Both the position numbers and the translations under genes were made by a program. Positions 37,364-47,095 of a stretch of DNA of 64,000 nucleotides are shown here, piece by piece (the first letter of the stretch is position 1; each line of letters starts with the position of its first letter). Location of the stretch: the NCBI GenBank assembly GCA_002163975.1, contig CP019636.1:3111001-3175000 (forward strand), in the 5' to 3' direction. Below the pieces are notes generated by a model, which worked only from the letters and a program-made list of their open reading frames with translations, did not search any database and was not told the DNA's origin. This DNA is from Nostocales cyanobacterium HT-58-2. Lineage in GTDB: Bacteria; Cyanobacteriota; Cyanobacteriia; Cyanobacteriales; Nostocaceae.

Positions 37364-38557
37364 ATGCTTGACCTTACTAAACTGACAAGACAAATGCAGG
37401 GTTTGAGTCAACATCTCACCCAAGAGGCTGTTGCTAGTCGCCAGCGTTTAGAATTGGCTCAAAAACATTTTCAAAACGCTGTGGAGTGTCAGGACGAGTT
37501 AGTACAGCGACAGGAAAAATGGCGCGATCGCATCCTGTTTGCCAATGCAACCCCCATAGAACCACTCAGCACCTGCATTGATATTCCAGTTCCCCCAAAA
37601 ATTCATACTGTCATTGCTACAGATGGTTCCCAAATAGCCCCCAGTCACCACGAAATTGCTTACTGCTATCTTCTCAACATGGGTAGAGTTGTCTTACATT
37701 ATGGGCAAAATCGTTACCCACTTCTTGATAGTTTGCCAGAAATTTTTTACCGCCCAGAGGATTTATACTTTTCTCGTAAGTGGGGTATTCGTACCGAAGA
37801 ATGGATGAGTTTCTGTCGTACAGCCAGTGAAGCAACTGTACTCGCAGAACTGGCTTGCAGTGTCAAAGAGGAAGGGGACAAAGAGAGAGAAGTTCCCATG
37901 CTAGCGATGGTGGATGGTTCATTAATTTACTGGTTTTTAGAGCAATTACCCTCAGAAGCACGCGATCGCATTTTACCACCCATTTTAGAAGCTTGGCAGA
38001 AGTTACGCGATGCTCAAATTCCTATCATGGGCTATCTCAGCGCCTCTCGCAATGTGGAAGGAATGAACTTTTTGCGTCTTTTAGCCTGTCCCCACCAAGT
38101 CCCAGATTGTGCAAGCTTTTGCCCAAATCAATTAGAAAAAGTCCCTTGTAAGGTGTTTGAACCCTTACGAGACACAACTCTTTTGTCCACTCAACTCAAA
38201 CCAGGACAACGTGGTTGCTTATGGCGCAGTAATGTTCGTATTCTTGAACTGTACGAAGACCAACAAATTTATTTTTGTTACGTGCATGTGGGAACTGAAA
38301 TTGCCCGCATAGAAGTTCCATCATGGGTAGCCCAGGACACAGCCATGTTTGACCAAGCTCTGGGACTCATGCTAGGACAAGTGCAGAAAGGATATGGCTA
38401 CCCAGTGGCGATCGCCGAAGCGCACAATCAGGCGGTGGTACGTGGTGGAGATAAGGCGCGATTCTTTGCCATCCTTGAAAGACAAATGATAAAAGCTGGC
38501 ATAAAAAATGTCGGAACTTCATATAAAGAAGCCAGAAAACGTGGAAGTATAGCTTAA
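37364..38557 (+). CDS. NurA-domain nuclease
   Basis: 397 residues. The NurA domain begins at VIATDGSQIAPSHHEIAYCYL (metal-binding Asp), with a second acidic site in LAMVDGSLIYWFLEQLP and a C-terminal YPVAIAEAHNQAVVRGGDKARF. In archaea NurA pairs with the HerA helicase in double-strand-break end resection; no HerA is adjacent here, although the VirB4-like ATPase at 54.6 kb belongs to the same broad ATPase superfamily. Role in cyanobacteria not established. Confidence 0.85.
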   Translation: MLDLTKLTRQMQGLSQHLTQEAVASRQRLELAQKHFQNAVECQDELVQRQEKWRDRILFANATPIEPLSTCIDIPVPPKIHTVIATDGSQIAPSHHEIAYCYLLNMGRVVLHYGQNRYPLLDSLPEIFYRPEDLYFSRKWGIRTEEWMSFCRTASEATVLAELACSVKEEGDKEREVPMLAMVDGSLIYWFLEQLPSEARDRILPPILEAWQKLRDAQIPIMGYLSASRNVEGMNFLRLLACPHQVPDCASFCPNQLEKVPCKVFEPLRDTTLLSTQLKPGQRGCLWRSNVRILELYEDQQIYFCYVHVGTEIARIEVPSWVAQDTAMFDQALGLMLGQVQKGYGYPVAIAEAHNQAVVRGGDKARFFAILERQMIKAGIKNVGTSYKEARKRGSIA

Positions 38558-38673
38558 ATCGTCTGGGAGACAATTTCTATTGATACAATAAAATTTCGGA
38601 ATATCACTGAAGCATTTTTGCAGCAAACAAGACAATCTAGATCAATTGAAAAATTGCTCCTTGAAAGTATGCC

Positions 38674-39480
38674 ATGCAAAACCTTAGGACATCACAGATA
38701 ACAGGGCTAAGTTTAGAGCTTTTTCATGTCCAAACTCACACCTCTTTTGAGTTACCACCGAATCTCGCTGTCATTCGCATTGGTAAGCCAAATGACCAGA
38801 TTGCACCAGATATAAATGTTGTAGCATTACCAGATGCCGATATTGTTTCTCGTTTGCATGCAGAGATTCAGGTAGAAGAAAGCACTTACTATGTTATCGA
38901 TGTGGGAAGTGCCAACGGGACGTTTCTCAATGATGTAAAGCTAGAGCCAACAAAGCGTTATCCTCTCAGCTTAGGAGATAAAATTGACCTGGGTCAGGAC
39001 GAGAAAGTAACTTTTATTTTTCAAAATAAACAAAATTTTGTTTCTACTTCTCATCCCACACCAATTCGTCCGGCTACAGTTATTCAAGCTAAGATTGTAC
39101 AGTCTCAGGTTGTTGAGAACAACAAACAACTCCAAGTAGATCGTGGTAGTAAGCTTGTCGGCTTACTGCTGATGGTTGTAGGGATTGTGATAATATCTGC
39201 AAATACCCAAATTGGTCTTTTTGTACGTATCCCTGGTCTATTGTTATGTATTGCAGGAGTTATCGTCTTAACTCAGCGACATTTAAATCGTAATATAGGA
39301 TGGGTTTTGATTGGGCTGGGAATAGCTGTGATGTTTTTGACTGGCAATATCTTCGCGTCAGTGAATCTCTTCGCTATCTTGGTATCATCTGCTTTATTAT
39401 TTGCTGGATATCAATTGTTTAATACGGGTAAAGTTTTAAATTATAATTTGCGCTCTGTTAGGGAATTATTTAAAAAATAG
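38674..39480 (+). CDS. FHA-domain membrane protein
   Basis: 268 residues. The FHA domain (about 25-110) has IRIGKPNDQIAPDI, then VSRLHAEIQVEES and DVGSANGTFLND, the phosphothreonine-binding loops. After residue ~160 there are three to four membrane helices (LVGLLLMVVGIVIISA, IPGLLLCIAGVIVL, GWVLIGLGIAVMFL). It probably reads phosphorylation by kinases such as the one at 2.9 kb, but no physical link is seen. Confidence 0.87.
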   Translation: MQNLRTSQITGLSLELFHVQTHTSFELPPNLAVIRIGKPNDQIAPDINVVALPDADIVSRLHAEIQVEESTYYVIDVGSANGTFLNDVKLEPTKRYPLSLGDKIDLGQDEKVTFIFQNKQNFVSTSHPTPIRPATVIQAKIVQSQVVENNKQLQVDRGSKLVGLLLMVVGIVIISANTQIGLFVRIPGLLLCIAGVIVLTQRHLNRNIGWVLIGLGIAVMFLTGNIFASVNLFAILVSSALLFAGYQLFNTGKVLNYNLRSVRELFKK

Positions 39481-39496
39481 TTATTAAATGACTCAA

Positions 39497-39574
39497 TTAT
39501 TGTTCAACTGCCCCTAAAGCTTTTAGGGTAGCAAGGGTTACCTGTGTTGAACCTGTAATACCAGTGATATTCAT
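39497..39574 (-). CDS. Possible 25-residue peptide
   Basis: MNITGITGSTQVTLATLKAL then GAVEQ and stop, directly after the broken antitoxin-like gene. TGxTGxTxAxxxxLKALGAxE-like tails are familiar from cyanobacterial proteins, so it may be a real small gene or the end of a lost one. No ribosome site. Confidence 0.3.
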   Translation of the reverse strand: MNITGITGSTQVTLATLKALGAVEQ

Positions 39575-39585
39575 AGAGTTTAGAT

Positions 39586-39788
39586 TTAGCCATCGCCCCT
39601 GAGGGGAGAAAATATAATCAGGCGATCACTCCCAATTGAGTCTATCACTCTGCCTTGGTAAACATGACCTTGTTGGTCAATTTCAGCAAAGATTTCTATT
39701 AACTCAGGTTGGTCTTTCCAAACTCCAAATAATTGATTGAGTTTTGCTAATTTCTCCTCATCTGTGAGAAGTAGTTTTGCTTCAGCAC
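39586..39788 (-). pseudogene. Antitoxin-like gene, 3' fragment (cut by IS4)
   Basis: Reads AEAKLLLTDEEKLAKLNQLFG, here split as LLLTDEEKLAKLNQ and VWKDQPELIEIFAEID, then a tail to the stop at 39586. Helical and acidic like antitoxins of cyanobacterial type II toxin-antitoxin loci. Continuous with 41061-41181 when the IS and one target copy are removed (SAEA joins KLLL). Confidence 0.75.
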
Positions 39789-41060
39789 CTGAAGGGGTGA
39801 CAAGAGGGCTGAAGTCGAGAAAATAGGGGAGTGTGACCGTTTTAAGGTAAAAAAAGATAGGTCAGATATTCTCAACAAGACCTATCAAATGATAATGTTA
39901 CCTAAATTCTATCAAAACTGCTTTTCCAATGTACTGACACCGACGCAGTACAAGATGCTCTCAATCTTGATTATGCTATTGCAATTTCATAAAACTGTGA
40001 CGATTGAGAAGCTCTCATCTGTATTTCCACAACCGATACTTTTTGAAAGTCGGCGACGGAGTATCCAAAGGTTTTTACTGCTGCCGCAATTATCAATTCA
40101 ATATCTGTGGTTTCCCCTGCTCAAAAGATGGATAAAAAACAGGGATATATTGGGAAAGAAACAACTGATATTTGCCATTGATAGAACACAATGGCGTGAC
40201 CAAAATGTGTTTGTCATCAGTTTCATTGAAGAAAAAAGAGCAATACCTGTTTACTGGTTATTGTTATCAAAAAGAGGATGTAGCAATTTGGGTGAGCAGA
40301 AAAAGTTAATTCGACCATTGCTGCGGTTGTTTAAAGGATATCGAATGTTGGTGCTGGGTGATAGAGAATTTCATAGCATCAAACTGGCGAATTGGTTACA
40401 CAGCAAGGGAATTGACTTTGTGCTACGTCAAAAGCAAGGCACATATATTCGACAAGAAAATCAATCATATCAACGGTTACAATCTTTGGGATTAATTCCT
40501 GGTATCTCATTCTTCCTAACAGGTATTCAAGCAACTAAACAGAAAGGTTTTACTAAATTTAATTTAGCCGGATATTACAAGCGTAAATATCGTGGCAAAG
40601 TTGAGCCTGCTGGCTGGTTTTTACTGACTAACCTAAATAGTCTCGAATCAGCAAGGAAAGCATTCAAACTACGAAGTGGCATCGAGGCGATGTTTAAAGA
40701 TTGTAAGACTGGTGGCTATAATCTCGAATCTACTTCTGCTGATGGTCAACGTCTGATAGCACTAATTTTATTAATTGCTATCGCATATACTTGTGCTGTT
40801 AATGCTGGTCGTCGCTCCCGCCAGATGGGACTACAAAAATATGTTGGTCGTCTGAAGGAATTACACCGATTACATCGCCGACATAGTACATTTTGGGTTG
40901 GTTTATATGGTCTACTTTGGGTGGGAGCAATGGAATTTTGGGCTCATTTCGCTCATGATTTGATGCGCTTAAAGCCCAGTAAATTACCTTATTTTCACAA
41001 GGGTCTACGTGCTATGTCTCTTATCCAATCTGCTTTGTAGCTTCTTTGTCACCCCTTCAG
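39789..41060 (+). mobile_element. IS4-family insertion sequence, complete
   Basis: Ends CTGAAGGGGTGACAA (39789-39803) and its complement at 41046-41060 form terminal inverted repeats. CTTCAGCAC is present directly outside both ends (39780-39788 and 41061-41069), a 9-bp target duplication typical of IS4. Size 1,272 bp. Confidence 0.93.
39889..41040 (+). CDS. IS4-family DDE transposase
   Basis: 383 residues. Catalytic D in LIFAIDRTQWRDQ, second D in MLVLGDREFHSIK, and the Glu in the C1 signature KLRSGIEAMFKDCKTGGYNLE (R..E..K pattern). No frameshift. A second ATG at 39895 (MLPKFYQ) is equally possible. Likely functional given the perfect ends. Confidence 0.92.
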   Translation: MIMLPKFYQNCFSNVLTPTQYKMLSILIMLLQFHKTVTIEKLSSVFPQPILFESRRRSIQRFLLLPQLSIQYLWFPLLKRWIKNRDILGKKQLIFAIDRTQWRDQNVFVISFIEEKRAIPVYWLLLSKRGCSNLGEQKKLIRPLLRLFKGYRMLVLGDREFHSIKLANWLHSKGIDFVLRQKQGTYIRQENQSYQRLQSLGLIPGISFFLTGIQATKQKGFTKFNLAGYYKRKYRGKVEPAGWFLLTNLNSLESARKAFKLRSGIEAMFKDCKTGGYNLESTSADGQRLIALILLIAIAYTCAVNAGRRSRQMGLQKYVGRLKELHRLHRRHSTFWVGLYGLLWVGAMEFWAHFAHDLMRLKPSKLPYFHKGLRAMSLIQSAL

Positions 41061-41181
41061 CTTCAGCACTTTGAGTAGAAGAGAGTTCTAAATTAACTAT
41101 TATTTCTGCCCCATCAGGAATACTGTTAATTTGCTCTAATAGCTCGATTCTTTGACCGCGCTTGGTTCCTCTAATTTTCAT
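41061..41181 (-). pseudogene. Antitoxin-like gene, 5' fragment (cut by IS4)
   Basis: From the ATG at 41181 (AGGAA upstream): MKIRGTKRGQRIELLEQINS then PDGAEIIVNLE, the beta-rich N-terminal DNA-binding or dimerisation part of an AbrB/DUF-type antitoxin. It runs into the IS4 right end. Matching toxin not found. Confidence 0.75.
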
Positions 41182-41391
41182 TTTAGGGTTCCTCATGTAA
41201 TTGCTAACTGTCAACTAGCAACTTGGTAAAGTGATTATCATATCGTCAGTCTATTGTTAAGATACTCAACACAAGTAAAATGACAGATTTTGGGCGTAGA
41301 GTAGTCACGATGTCACAGAGGTCGCGATCGCAAAACCTAGAACACATATTACGAAACTAATGCGCTTGCTTTGACCATTTCCCTGAGTCAT

Positions 41392-42891
41392 TTAACAATT
41401 TTGCAGTTGAGCTAATAGCACCACAATTTCATCAATTGCCTGCCGCACAACACTTGCAGGCTGCTCAGTTTGATTCACTATAATACTAAAAACAACTGGA
41501 CCGTATCGAGGAGCATTTACGTATCCAGCCAGAGCAACAACACCGCTCATACCACCAGTTTTTGCTTGTACAATGTCCTGGGCTGGTGTATTCTGAAAGC
41601 GGTTTTTCAGAGTACCTGTTCTGCCTGCTACAGGTAAAGATGCTCGATATACTGATGCTGCTGGTGATTTTGCCATTGCTTGTAAAGTTTGAATCAAAGC
41701 TTCTGGACTGACTAAGTCTTTACGAGATAACCCCGAACCATCTACCAAAGAGTAACCTGCTGGATCAACTCCCATCTGAGTTAACGTTGCTTTCACCACT
41801 TCTAAACCCGCACTAGCGGAAGTTTGATTCTCAACTGGTGGTTTTTTGATAGCTAATGCTCTTAACAATGACTCAGCAAAGAGATTATTACTATTGACAT
41901 TTGTTTGTGCGACAAGTTCTGAAAGTGGAGGAGATTCTACATTCGCTAATTCCTCTTCATTCTTGACTTGAGTTGATGAGACAAACGTCTGTACAACGGG
42001 AATTTTCTCTGCAAGCAAAGTACTACGAAAACGACGTAAGAAATATTCAGCAGGAGAAAGAACAGGTAAACTGACTAAAGTAGGTTCAGAATTGACTACT
42101 AATTGCCCTTGAATTCGCAAAGTTTGTCCTTTCAAATCACGAGTGACGTTGATGAACGTTGGTTGGTTTTCCGCTACTGTTACCGACTCATTAATAACTT
42201 GCCACTGTGTAGCTTCAATAATATCACTCCAGATAACTTTAGGAGGATTGCCCACACTTTGGGGCAGAATTTTCATATTAAAGACATTTTGATTTAAAAT
42301 TAGGCTGTTGATAGGTGCCCCGTAGTCTGACTGTATATCCTCCCATTGCCAAGAAGGGTGAACAATATCACCTCGAACGTAAGTATCATCAGCAACCAAC
42401 TGATTGACACTGCGAATACCTTTCTCCTTCAATTGCTTTGTCAAAGCCGCCAATTGTGCATCAGTTAAACTGGGATCTCCCCTACCCACAACAGACAAAA
42501 CACCGTCACCAGCGCGATAGACAGAGGTACGGAAGCGAAAATCTGTACCAAGTTGCTGTAGTGCAGCTGCTGTTGTCAGCAGTTTCGCCGTGGAAGCTGG
42601 GGTAAAGTATTTTTGGGCATCTCGACTGTAAAGAGTTTGAGTTGAAGATAGGGGTTGCACTATCATTCCCCACCGTGCTCGACTGAATACAGGACGATTG
42701 ATTACAGCATCCACAGATGCTCCCAGTTGAGCAGAGCAAATTGATTTTGTGGTTGTTTCTGCTGGTACAACTTGTGTTTGTGCTTGAACTGGCTTTGGGA
42801 TAATGCTTACTTGGGTACCCAAAAATAGCAGTAGGAATCCAAGAGAGATTCTTTTAGGCATTCTGTGAACTAAGCGAAGTAAGTGGATCAA
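41392..42891 (-). CDS. dacB: D-alanyl-D-alanine carboxypeptidase/endopeptidase (PBP4 type)
   Basis: Peptidase family S13, which trims and cleaves peptidoglycan cross-links in the periplasm. 499 residues with an N-terminal signal region (SLGFLLLFLGTQVSI), SxxK as PASTAKLLTTAAAL, SxN as NVNSNNLFAESLL and KTG as VQAKTGGMSGVVAL. The insert between SxxK and SxN typical of PBP4 is present. Single-gene unit. Confidence 0.93.
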   Translation of the reverse strand: MIHLLRLVHRMPKRISLGFLLLFLGTQVSIIPKPVQAQTQVVPAETTTKSICSAQLGASVDAVINRPVFSRARWGMIVQPLSSTQTLYSRDAQKYFTPASTAKLLTTAAALQQLGTDFRFRTSVYRAGDGVLSVVGRGDPSLTDAQLAALTKQLKEKGIRSVNQLVADDTYVRGDIVHPSWQWEDIQSDYGAPINSLILNQNVFNMKILPQSVGNPPKVIWSDIIEATQWQVINESVTVAENQPTFINVTRDLKGQTLRIQGQLVVNSEPTLVSLPVLSPAEYFLRRFRSTLLAEKIPVVQTFVSSTQVKNEEELANVESPPLSELVAQTNVNSNNLFAESLLRALAIKKPPVENQTSASAGLEVVKATLTQMGVDPAGYSLVDGSGLSRKDLVSPEALIQTLQAMAKSPAASVYRASLPVAGRTGTLKNRFQNTPAQDIVQAKTGGMSGVVALAGYVNAPRYGPVVFSIIVNQTEQPASVVRQAIDEIVVLLAQLQNC

Positions 42892-43027
42892 ATTAAATAT
42901 AAAACCTCACCTTGCCTCTAGCTTCCCTTTCCTCAGCAAGGAGAGGGATTGAGGATGAGGTCTGATTTTATATCTCAATTATGCCTGGTTACTTAATTAT
43001 TACTGCATGAAAGCCACTCTTTCGCTT
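42892..43027. repeat. Imperfect inverted repeat (dispersed type)
   Basis: AACCTCACCTTGCCTC and the later GAGAGGGATTGAGGATGAGG are partly complementary (about 42902-42962). This CCTCATCCTC-type element is a common intergenic repeat in cyanobacteria and could fold as a terminator for the reverse-strand MFS gene upstream of dacB. Confidence 0.45.
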
Positions 43028-44353
43028 CTAACCTTCATAAGATGGTGGAATTAAGCCCATTTTCTCGTATATCGGATAGACAATCTTTCTTAAAGTGGGT
43101 AACTGTCTCGCAAAAAAATAGGAACCAATAACGCAAAAAGTTCCACCAAAAACCAAAGCATTGGTCACACCAATTTGATTTGCCAATCCTCCAAAAAACA
43201 AATTCCCTATAGGTAGTATCCCTAAAAAACCCATTGTAAATAAACTTGTTAATCTACCTCTTTTGTCTTCTTCTACAATCACTAATTGGACAAAATTACT
43301 AATAGATGCAAGAGTCAGGGTCATACTTAATCCTATAAGAAAAATTATAATTAAGCAAATTTCGAGTCTAGTTGACTGAGAAAAAACTATTAATGCTAAA
43401 CCTAAAAATGCGGTAGAACGCGCCATGATTTTACCCAATCCCGTAACCCTTTGACGTTGAACAAGGTATAATCCAGCAGTGAGAGAACCAAATGCTGAAG
43501 CTGTCAGAAGAAATCCCATTGTTTCAGCATTACCACTAAGGATTTCTTTTGCAAAAATAGGCATTAGGTTTACATGAGTCATTGCCATAAAACAAACTAA
43601 TGATAGTAAGATAAGAACAGTTTTGATAGGAATGAATTCATAAGCATAAATAAAACCTTCCTTCAGATTTTTTAAAATTTGTGCTTTTTGAGTGGAGGAC
43701 TTATGAGGAACTGGATTGATTTTGATGACTATGAGGGCAAATATCAAGGATAAATAACTAACACTATCTATCAAAAAGCATGAACCTGAGCCTGACCGAG
43801 CAATCACTAAACCTGCTACCATTGGACTGACAAATTTAGCAGTATTAATCATCAGTGAATGAAAGGCGATCGCACTGTAGGTATCTCCTTTTCTCTCGAC
43901 AATTCTCGGAATTAGCACCTGACGTGCAGGTAAATCGAAAGCTTTGACTGTCCCTTGTAAAATTCCAATAACAATAATGGCTTCAACAGTAATTTTGCTG
44001 CTAACAGTGAGAAAGGTGAGTGTTAAAGACAGCAGAATGGAAATAATTTGAGTGGTGAGTAAGACACGTCGTAAGTTCCAACGGTCTAATAAGACTCCAG
44101 CCAAGGGTGTAAGGACTAAGCTAGAAGCCTGATTCGTAAATCCAGATATACCAACTAATAATGGTGAATTTGTTAATTGGTAGACCAACCATACCAAAGC
44201 AATTTGAGTCATCCAAGTGCCAAAAAAAGATGCACTTGCCCCTATGACATAACAACAAAAATTGAGAGATTTAAGAGCAGGTGGAAGCTGCAAAAACCCA
44301 AATATGAGTTTATCTTCTTCAGACGTTTTTCTATTAGCCAATCGCATTAGCAT
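43028..44353 (-). CDS. MFS exporter (EntS/MFS_3-like)
   Basis: About 441 residues from the ATG at 44353 (the frame is open to 44452); AAAGGA lies just before this start. Twelve membrane segments; SASFFGTWMTQIALVWLVYQ and LVGISGFTNQASSLVLTPLAGVLLDRW mark the MFS_3 group, which includes enterobactin and macrolide exporters. No biosynthetic genes are adjacent, so the substrate cannot be inferred. Confidence 0.85.
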   Translation of the reverse strand: MLMRLANRKTSEEDKLIFGFLQLPPALKSLNFCCYVIGASASFFGTWMTQIALVWLVYQLTNSPLLVGISGFTNQASSLVLTPLAGVLLDRWNLRRVLLTTQIISILLSLTLTFLTVSSKITVEAIIVIGILQGTVKAFDLPARQVLIPRIVERKGDTYSAIAFHSLMINTAKFVSPMVAGLVIARSGSGSCFLIDSVSYLSLIFALIVIKINPVPHKSSTQKAQILKNLKEGFIYAYEFIPIKTVLILLSLVCFMAMTHVNLMPIFAKEILSGNAETMGFLLTASAFGSLTAGLYLVQRQRVTGLGKIMARSTAFLGLALIVFSQSTRLEICLIIIFLIGLSMTLTLASISNFVQLVIVEEDKRGRLTSLFTMGFLGILPIGNLFFGGLANQIGVTNALVFGGTFCVIGSYFFARQLPTLRKIVYPIYEKMGLIPPSYEG

Positions 44354-44499
44354 TATCCTTTCAACGCAACTTATATTCTTGGCTATCAAAAGAAAAATGC
44401 CATTAGCCATATATCGTTGCAAATGACTAATGACACATAACACTTTACACATCCATAACTGTTAGTTTAGGCTGAGAAAAACTGTTTGGAAATTCACCG

Positions 44500-45561
44500 C
44501 TATGCTCGAGCGTACTGAACAGGCAAAACGTTATCTTTTCCTAACTTTTTCGCAGCGGATGAGGGCCAGTAAGGATTGCGTAACAGTTCTCGCCCCAGCA
44601 ACACAACATCTGCTTGCTCAGTACGGATAATATGGTCAGCTTGTTCTGGCGCTGTAATCAAACCCACTGCTCCAGTTAGAATATGTGCCTCATTGCGAAT
44701 TCTTGCGGCAAACGGAGTCTGATAACCAGGACCGTAGGGAATCCTGACGCTTGGTAAAGTGCCACCACTGGAGCAGTCAATTAAATTGACACCCAGAGTT
44801 TTGAGTTTATCTGCAAGCGCGATACTTTGCTCAATATCCCAGCCATTCTCTACCCAATCAGTAGCCGAAATTCTCACCCAAAGTGGATAATCTTCGGGGA
44901 ATACTTCTCTGACCCCGCTAACAACTTCTCTCAACAAACGGGTACGATTTTCAAAACTACCTCCATATTCATCCTCTCGGTGATTGCTCAAAGGCGAGAG
45001 AAACTGGTGCAATAAATAGCCATGAGCTGCGTGAATTTCAATGACCTTAAACCCAGCTTCCATAGAGCGTTTTGCCGCTTGTACAAAAGCATTAATGATT
45101 TGCTGAATTCCTTCTTTGCTCAACGCTTCAGGAACAGGGTGATTCTCAGAAAAAGGAATAGGGCTGCTAGAAACCACAGGACGCCAACCGCCAGCAGATT
45201 CATCCAAGACTTTTCCCCCTTCCCAGGGTGGTGCTGTACTGGCTTTTCTTCCTGCATGAGCAAGTTGAATCCCAGATACAGCTCCCCACTTGTGAATGAG
45301 TTCCACAATTTTTGCGAGTGGCTGAATATGTTCGTCTGACCAAATACCCAAATCTTGAGGACTGATGCGTCCTCGCGGTTCCACCGCCGCTGCCTCTGTG
45401 ATGACTAAACCCACACCGCCAACCGCACGGCTTGCCAGATGAACTAAATGCCAATCGTTCGCATATCCATCTATGCTGGAATACTGGCACATTGGTGCCA
45501 TAATGATACGGTTGCGAAAAGTAACTGCGCCAATAGTGAGCGGTTCAAATAAGTGTGTCAT
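44500..45561 (-). CDS. NADPH-dependent old-yellow-enzyme reductase (YqjM/NamA-like)
   Basis: 353 residues from the ATG at 45561 (AAGGAA upstream); a longer frame reaches 45606. FMN-binding TIM barrel: NRIIMAPMCQYSSIDG, VITEAAAVEPRGRI, IQLAHAGRKAS, EIHAAHGYLLHQFLSPLSN (FMN and substrate His pair) and VLLGRELLRNPYWP. It reduces activated C=C bonds of enals/enones. It sits between two MFS genes in the same direction, possibly as a detoxification set. Confidence 0.9.
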   Translation of the reverse strand: MTHLFEPLTIGAVTFRNRIIMAPMCQYSSIDGYANDWHLVHLASRAVGGVGLVITEAAAVEPRGRISPQDLGIWSDEHIQPLAKIVELIHKWGAVSGIQLAHAGRKASTAPPWEGGKVLDESAGGWRPVVSSSPIPFSENHPVPEALSKEGIQQIINAFVQAAKRSMEAGFKVIEIHAAHGYLLHQFLSPLSNHREDEYGGSFENRTRLLREVVSGVREVFPEDYPLWVRISATDWVENGWDIEQSIALADKLKTLGVNLIDCSSGGTLPSVRIPYGPGYQTPFAARIRNEAHILTGAVGLITAPEQADHIIRTEQADVVLLGRELLRNPYWPSSAAKKLGKDNVLPVQYARA

Positions 45562-45769
45562 AAGATTTATTCCTTCTTGAGTTGGTGAAGAGAAATCTGA
45601 GCTCACTCCTTAAACATTCAAAGTTCACGGATTCAAGTTCAAAAATAATTTTGAATAATATTTTGAATTTCTCTGCAAGATATGTGGGGATTGTTAAATT
45701 TGAATTCATAATTTTGAATTTTGAATTCCTCCCTTGGGCGTAGCCGTCTCTCAAGCTTAGGAGGGGAAC

Positions 45770-47026
45770 TCAATCACTTTCCTCATTTTTCGTGGGCTTT
45801 ATGTTATCTATATAGCTCATTACATTCCTGCGTCCACTGAAATGAACTATCCAAGCAAGAACTAATAAGGAAAGACACACAGCCCCAACACCGTTCCATT
45901 GCCATGTCGCCCAGCTATAAGTGCCCAGAAAAGAGCCGAGAGCACCGCCACTATAGTTTGTAACCATATATACAGTATTTAAACGACTCTCGGCATTGGG
46001 AATTAAATTATAGACGCGAACCTGGTTCGAGAGATAAGCTGCATGCATACCCAGGTCAAGAATCAACACTCCTAGTATCAAAGCCATCAGGTGATGACCT
46101 GCAATCCAGATGATGACAAAGCCACAGAAGCTTATGGCAAGGGCTAATCCCACGAAAACTCTCGCACCCCATTTATCTACAAGCCTTCCCATGAAAGGAG
46201 TCGCAATTGCCCCAGCTATACCAACCAAGCCGAACAACCCAGCGACTTGGCTATCGTAATAATATGGTGGTGCTTCTAGCCGGAAAACCAAACTCACCCA
46301 GAAAGCATTAAATGCCGCAAATATGGCTGCTATGATGAGCGCAGCTTCACGCAAGATAGGTTGTTGGCGGATAAGATGCACAAGACTTTGCATCAGTTGT
46401 TGGTACGACAGTTTGTCAGATGATTTGCTCATAGGGAGCCGCCCTCGAATCACAAAGGCTAGAACAATCATCAAACATGCTGCTATCCAGTAAATGGCTT
46501 GCCAACCCAGCATTTTTCCAAACAACCCACTCGCTGCTCGTGCTAGGAGGACACTACCAATGACTCCGCTCATGAGTGTACCAATCACCTTACCCCTCTG
46601 TGCAGTAGGTGTCATTCGTGCAACAAATGGGATAATCAGATGTGCAACGATACTCGTAAAACCAAGTATTAAACTCGAAACAGACAGCCAAGTTATACTC
46701 GGAGACAGAGCCGTTGCCACCAAAGCGCAAGCAAGCAAAAGTAGCATTTTGACTATTAATCCCCGGCGTTCCACCTTGTCACCTAAAGGGACTAAGAACA
46801 GCAACCCCACTGCATAGCCTATTTGAGTGAGAGTGGGGATAGATCCCACCTGCTGCACAGAGATATCAAAACTTCGTCCTATATCTGCAAGTAGTGGCTG
46901 GTTGTAGTACACGTTTGCCACTGCTAAACCGCAGGTGATAGCCAAAATAAAAACCGTACTACGCTTTGCCAACATGGAGCTTGCATGAGTCTCACTGGTC
47001 AGAGCGGAGTCCTGTTGAGAGTTCAT
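45770..47026 (-). CDS. MFS transporter
   Basis: About 418 residues from the ATG at 47026 (MNSQQDSAL); the frame is open to 47095. Twelve helices, VNVYYNQPLLADIGR-type first loop (here VANVYYNQPLLADI), GKVIGTLMSGVIGSVLLAR in helix 5, and KWGARVFVGLALA in the second half. This is the drug-H+ antiporter-like group found in many bacteria. Substrate unknown. Confidence 0.85.
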   Translation of the reverse strand: MNSQQDSALTSETHASSMLAKRSTVFILAITCGLAVANVYYNQPLLADIGRSFDISVQQVGSIPTLTQIGYAVGLLFLVPLGDKVERRGLIVKMLLLLACALVATALSPSITWLSVSSLILGFTSIVAHLIIPFVARMTPTAQRGKVIGTLMSGVIGSVLLARAASGLFGKMLGWQAIYWIAACLMIVLAFVIRGRLPMSKSSDKLSYQQLMQSLVHLIRQQPILREAALIIAAIFAAFNAFWVSLVFRLEAPPYYYDSQVAGLFGLVGIAGAIATPFMGRLVDKWGARVFVGLALAISFCGFVIIWIAGHHLMALILGVLILDLGMHAAYLSNQVRVYNLIPNAESRLNTVYMVTNYSGGALGSFLGTYSWATWQWNGVGAVCLSLLVLAWIVHFSGRRNVMSYIDNIKPTKNEESD

Positions 47027-47095
47027 GTTTTCGTTTTTTATGAGTGGGCTATAACTGTCGATCCAGCGATCGTTCAATTCGTCTTGACGACACAA

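Noticed and set aside
37364..38557. NurA-HerA defence or repair pair with the VirB4-like ATPase
   Set aside because: The two lie 16 kb apart with unrelated genes between, and the ATPase has a VirB4-type N-terminus and T4SS-like neighbours.
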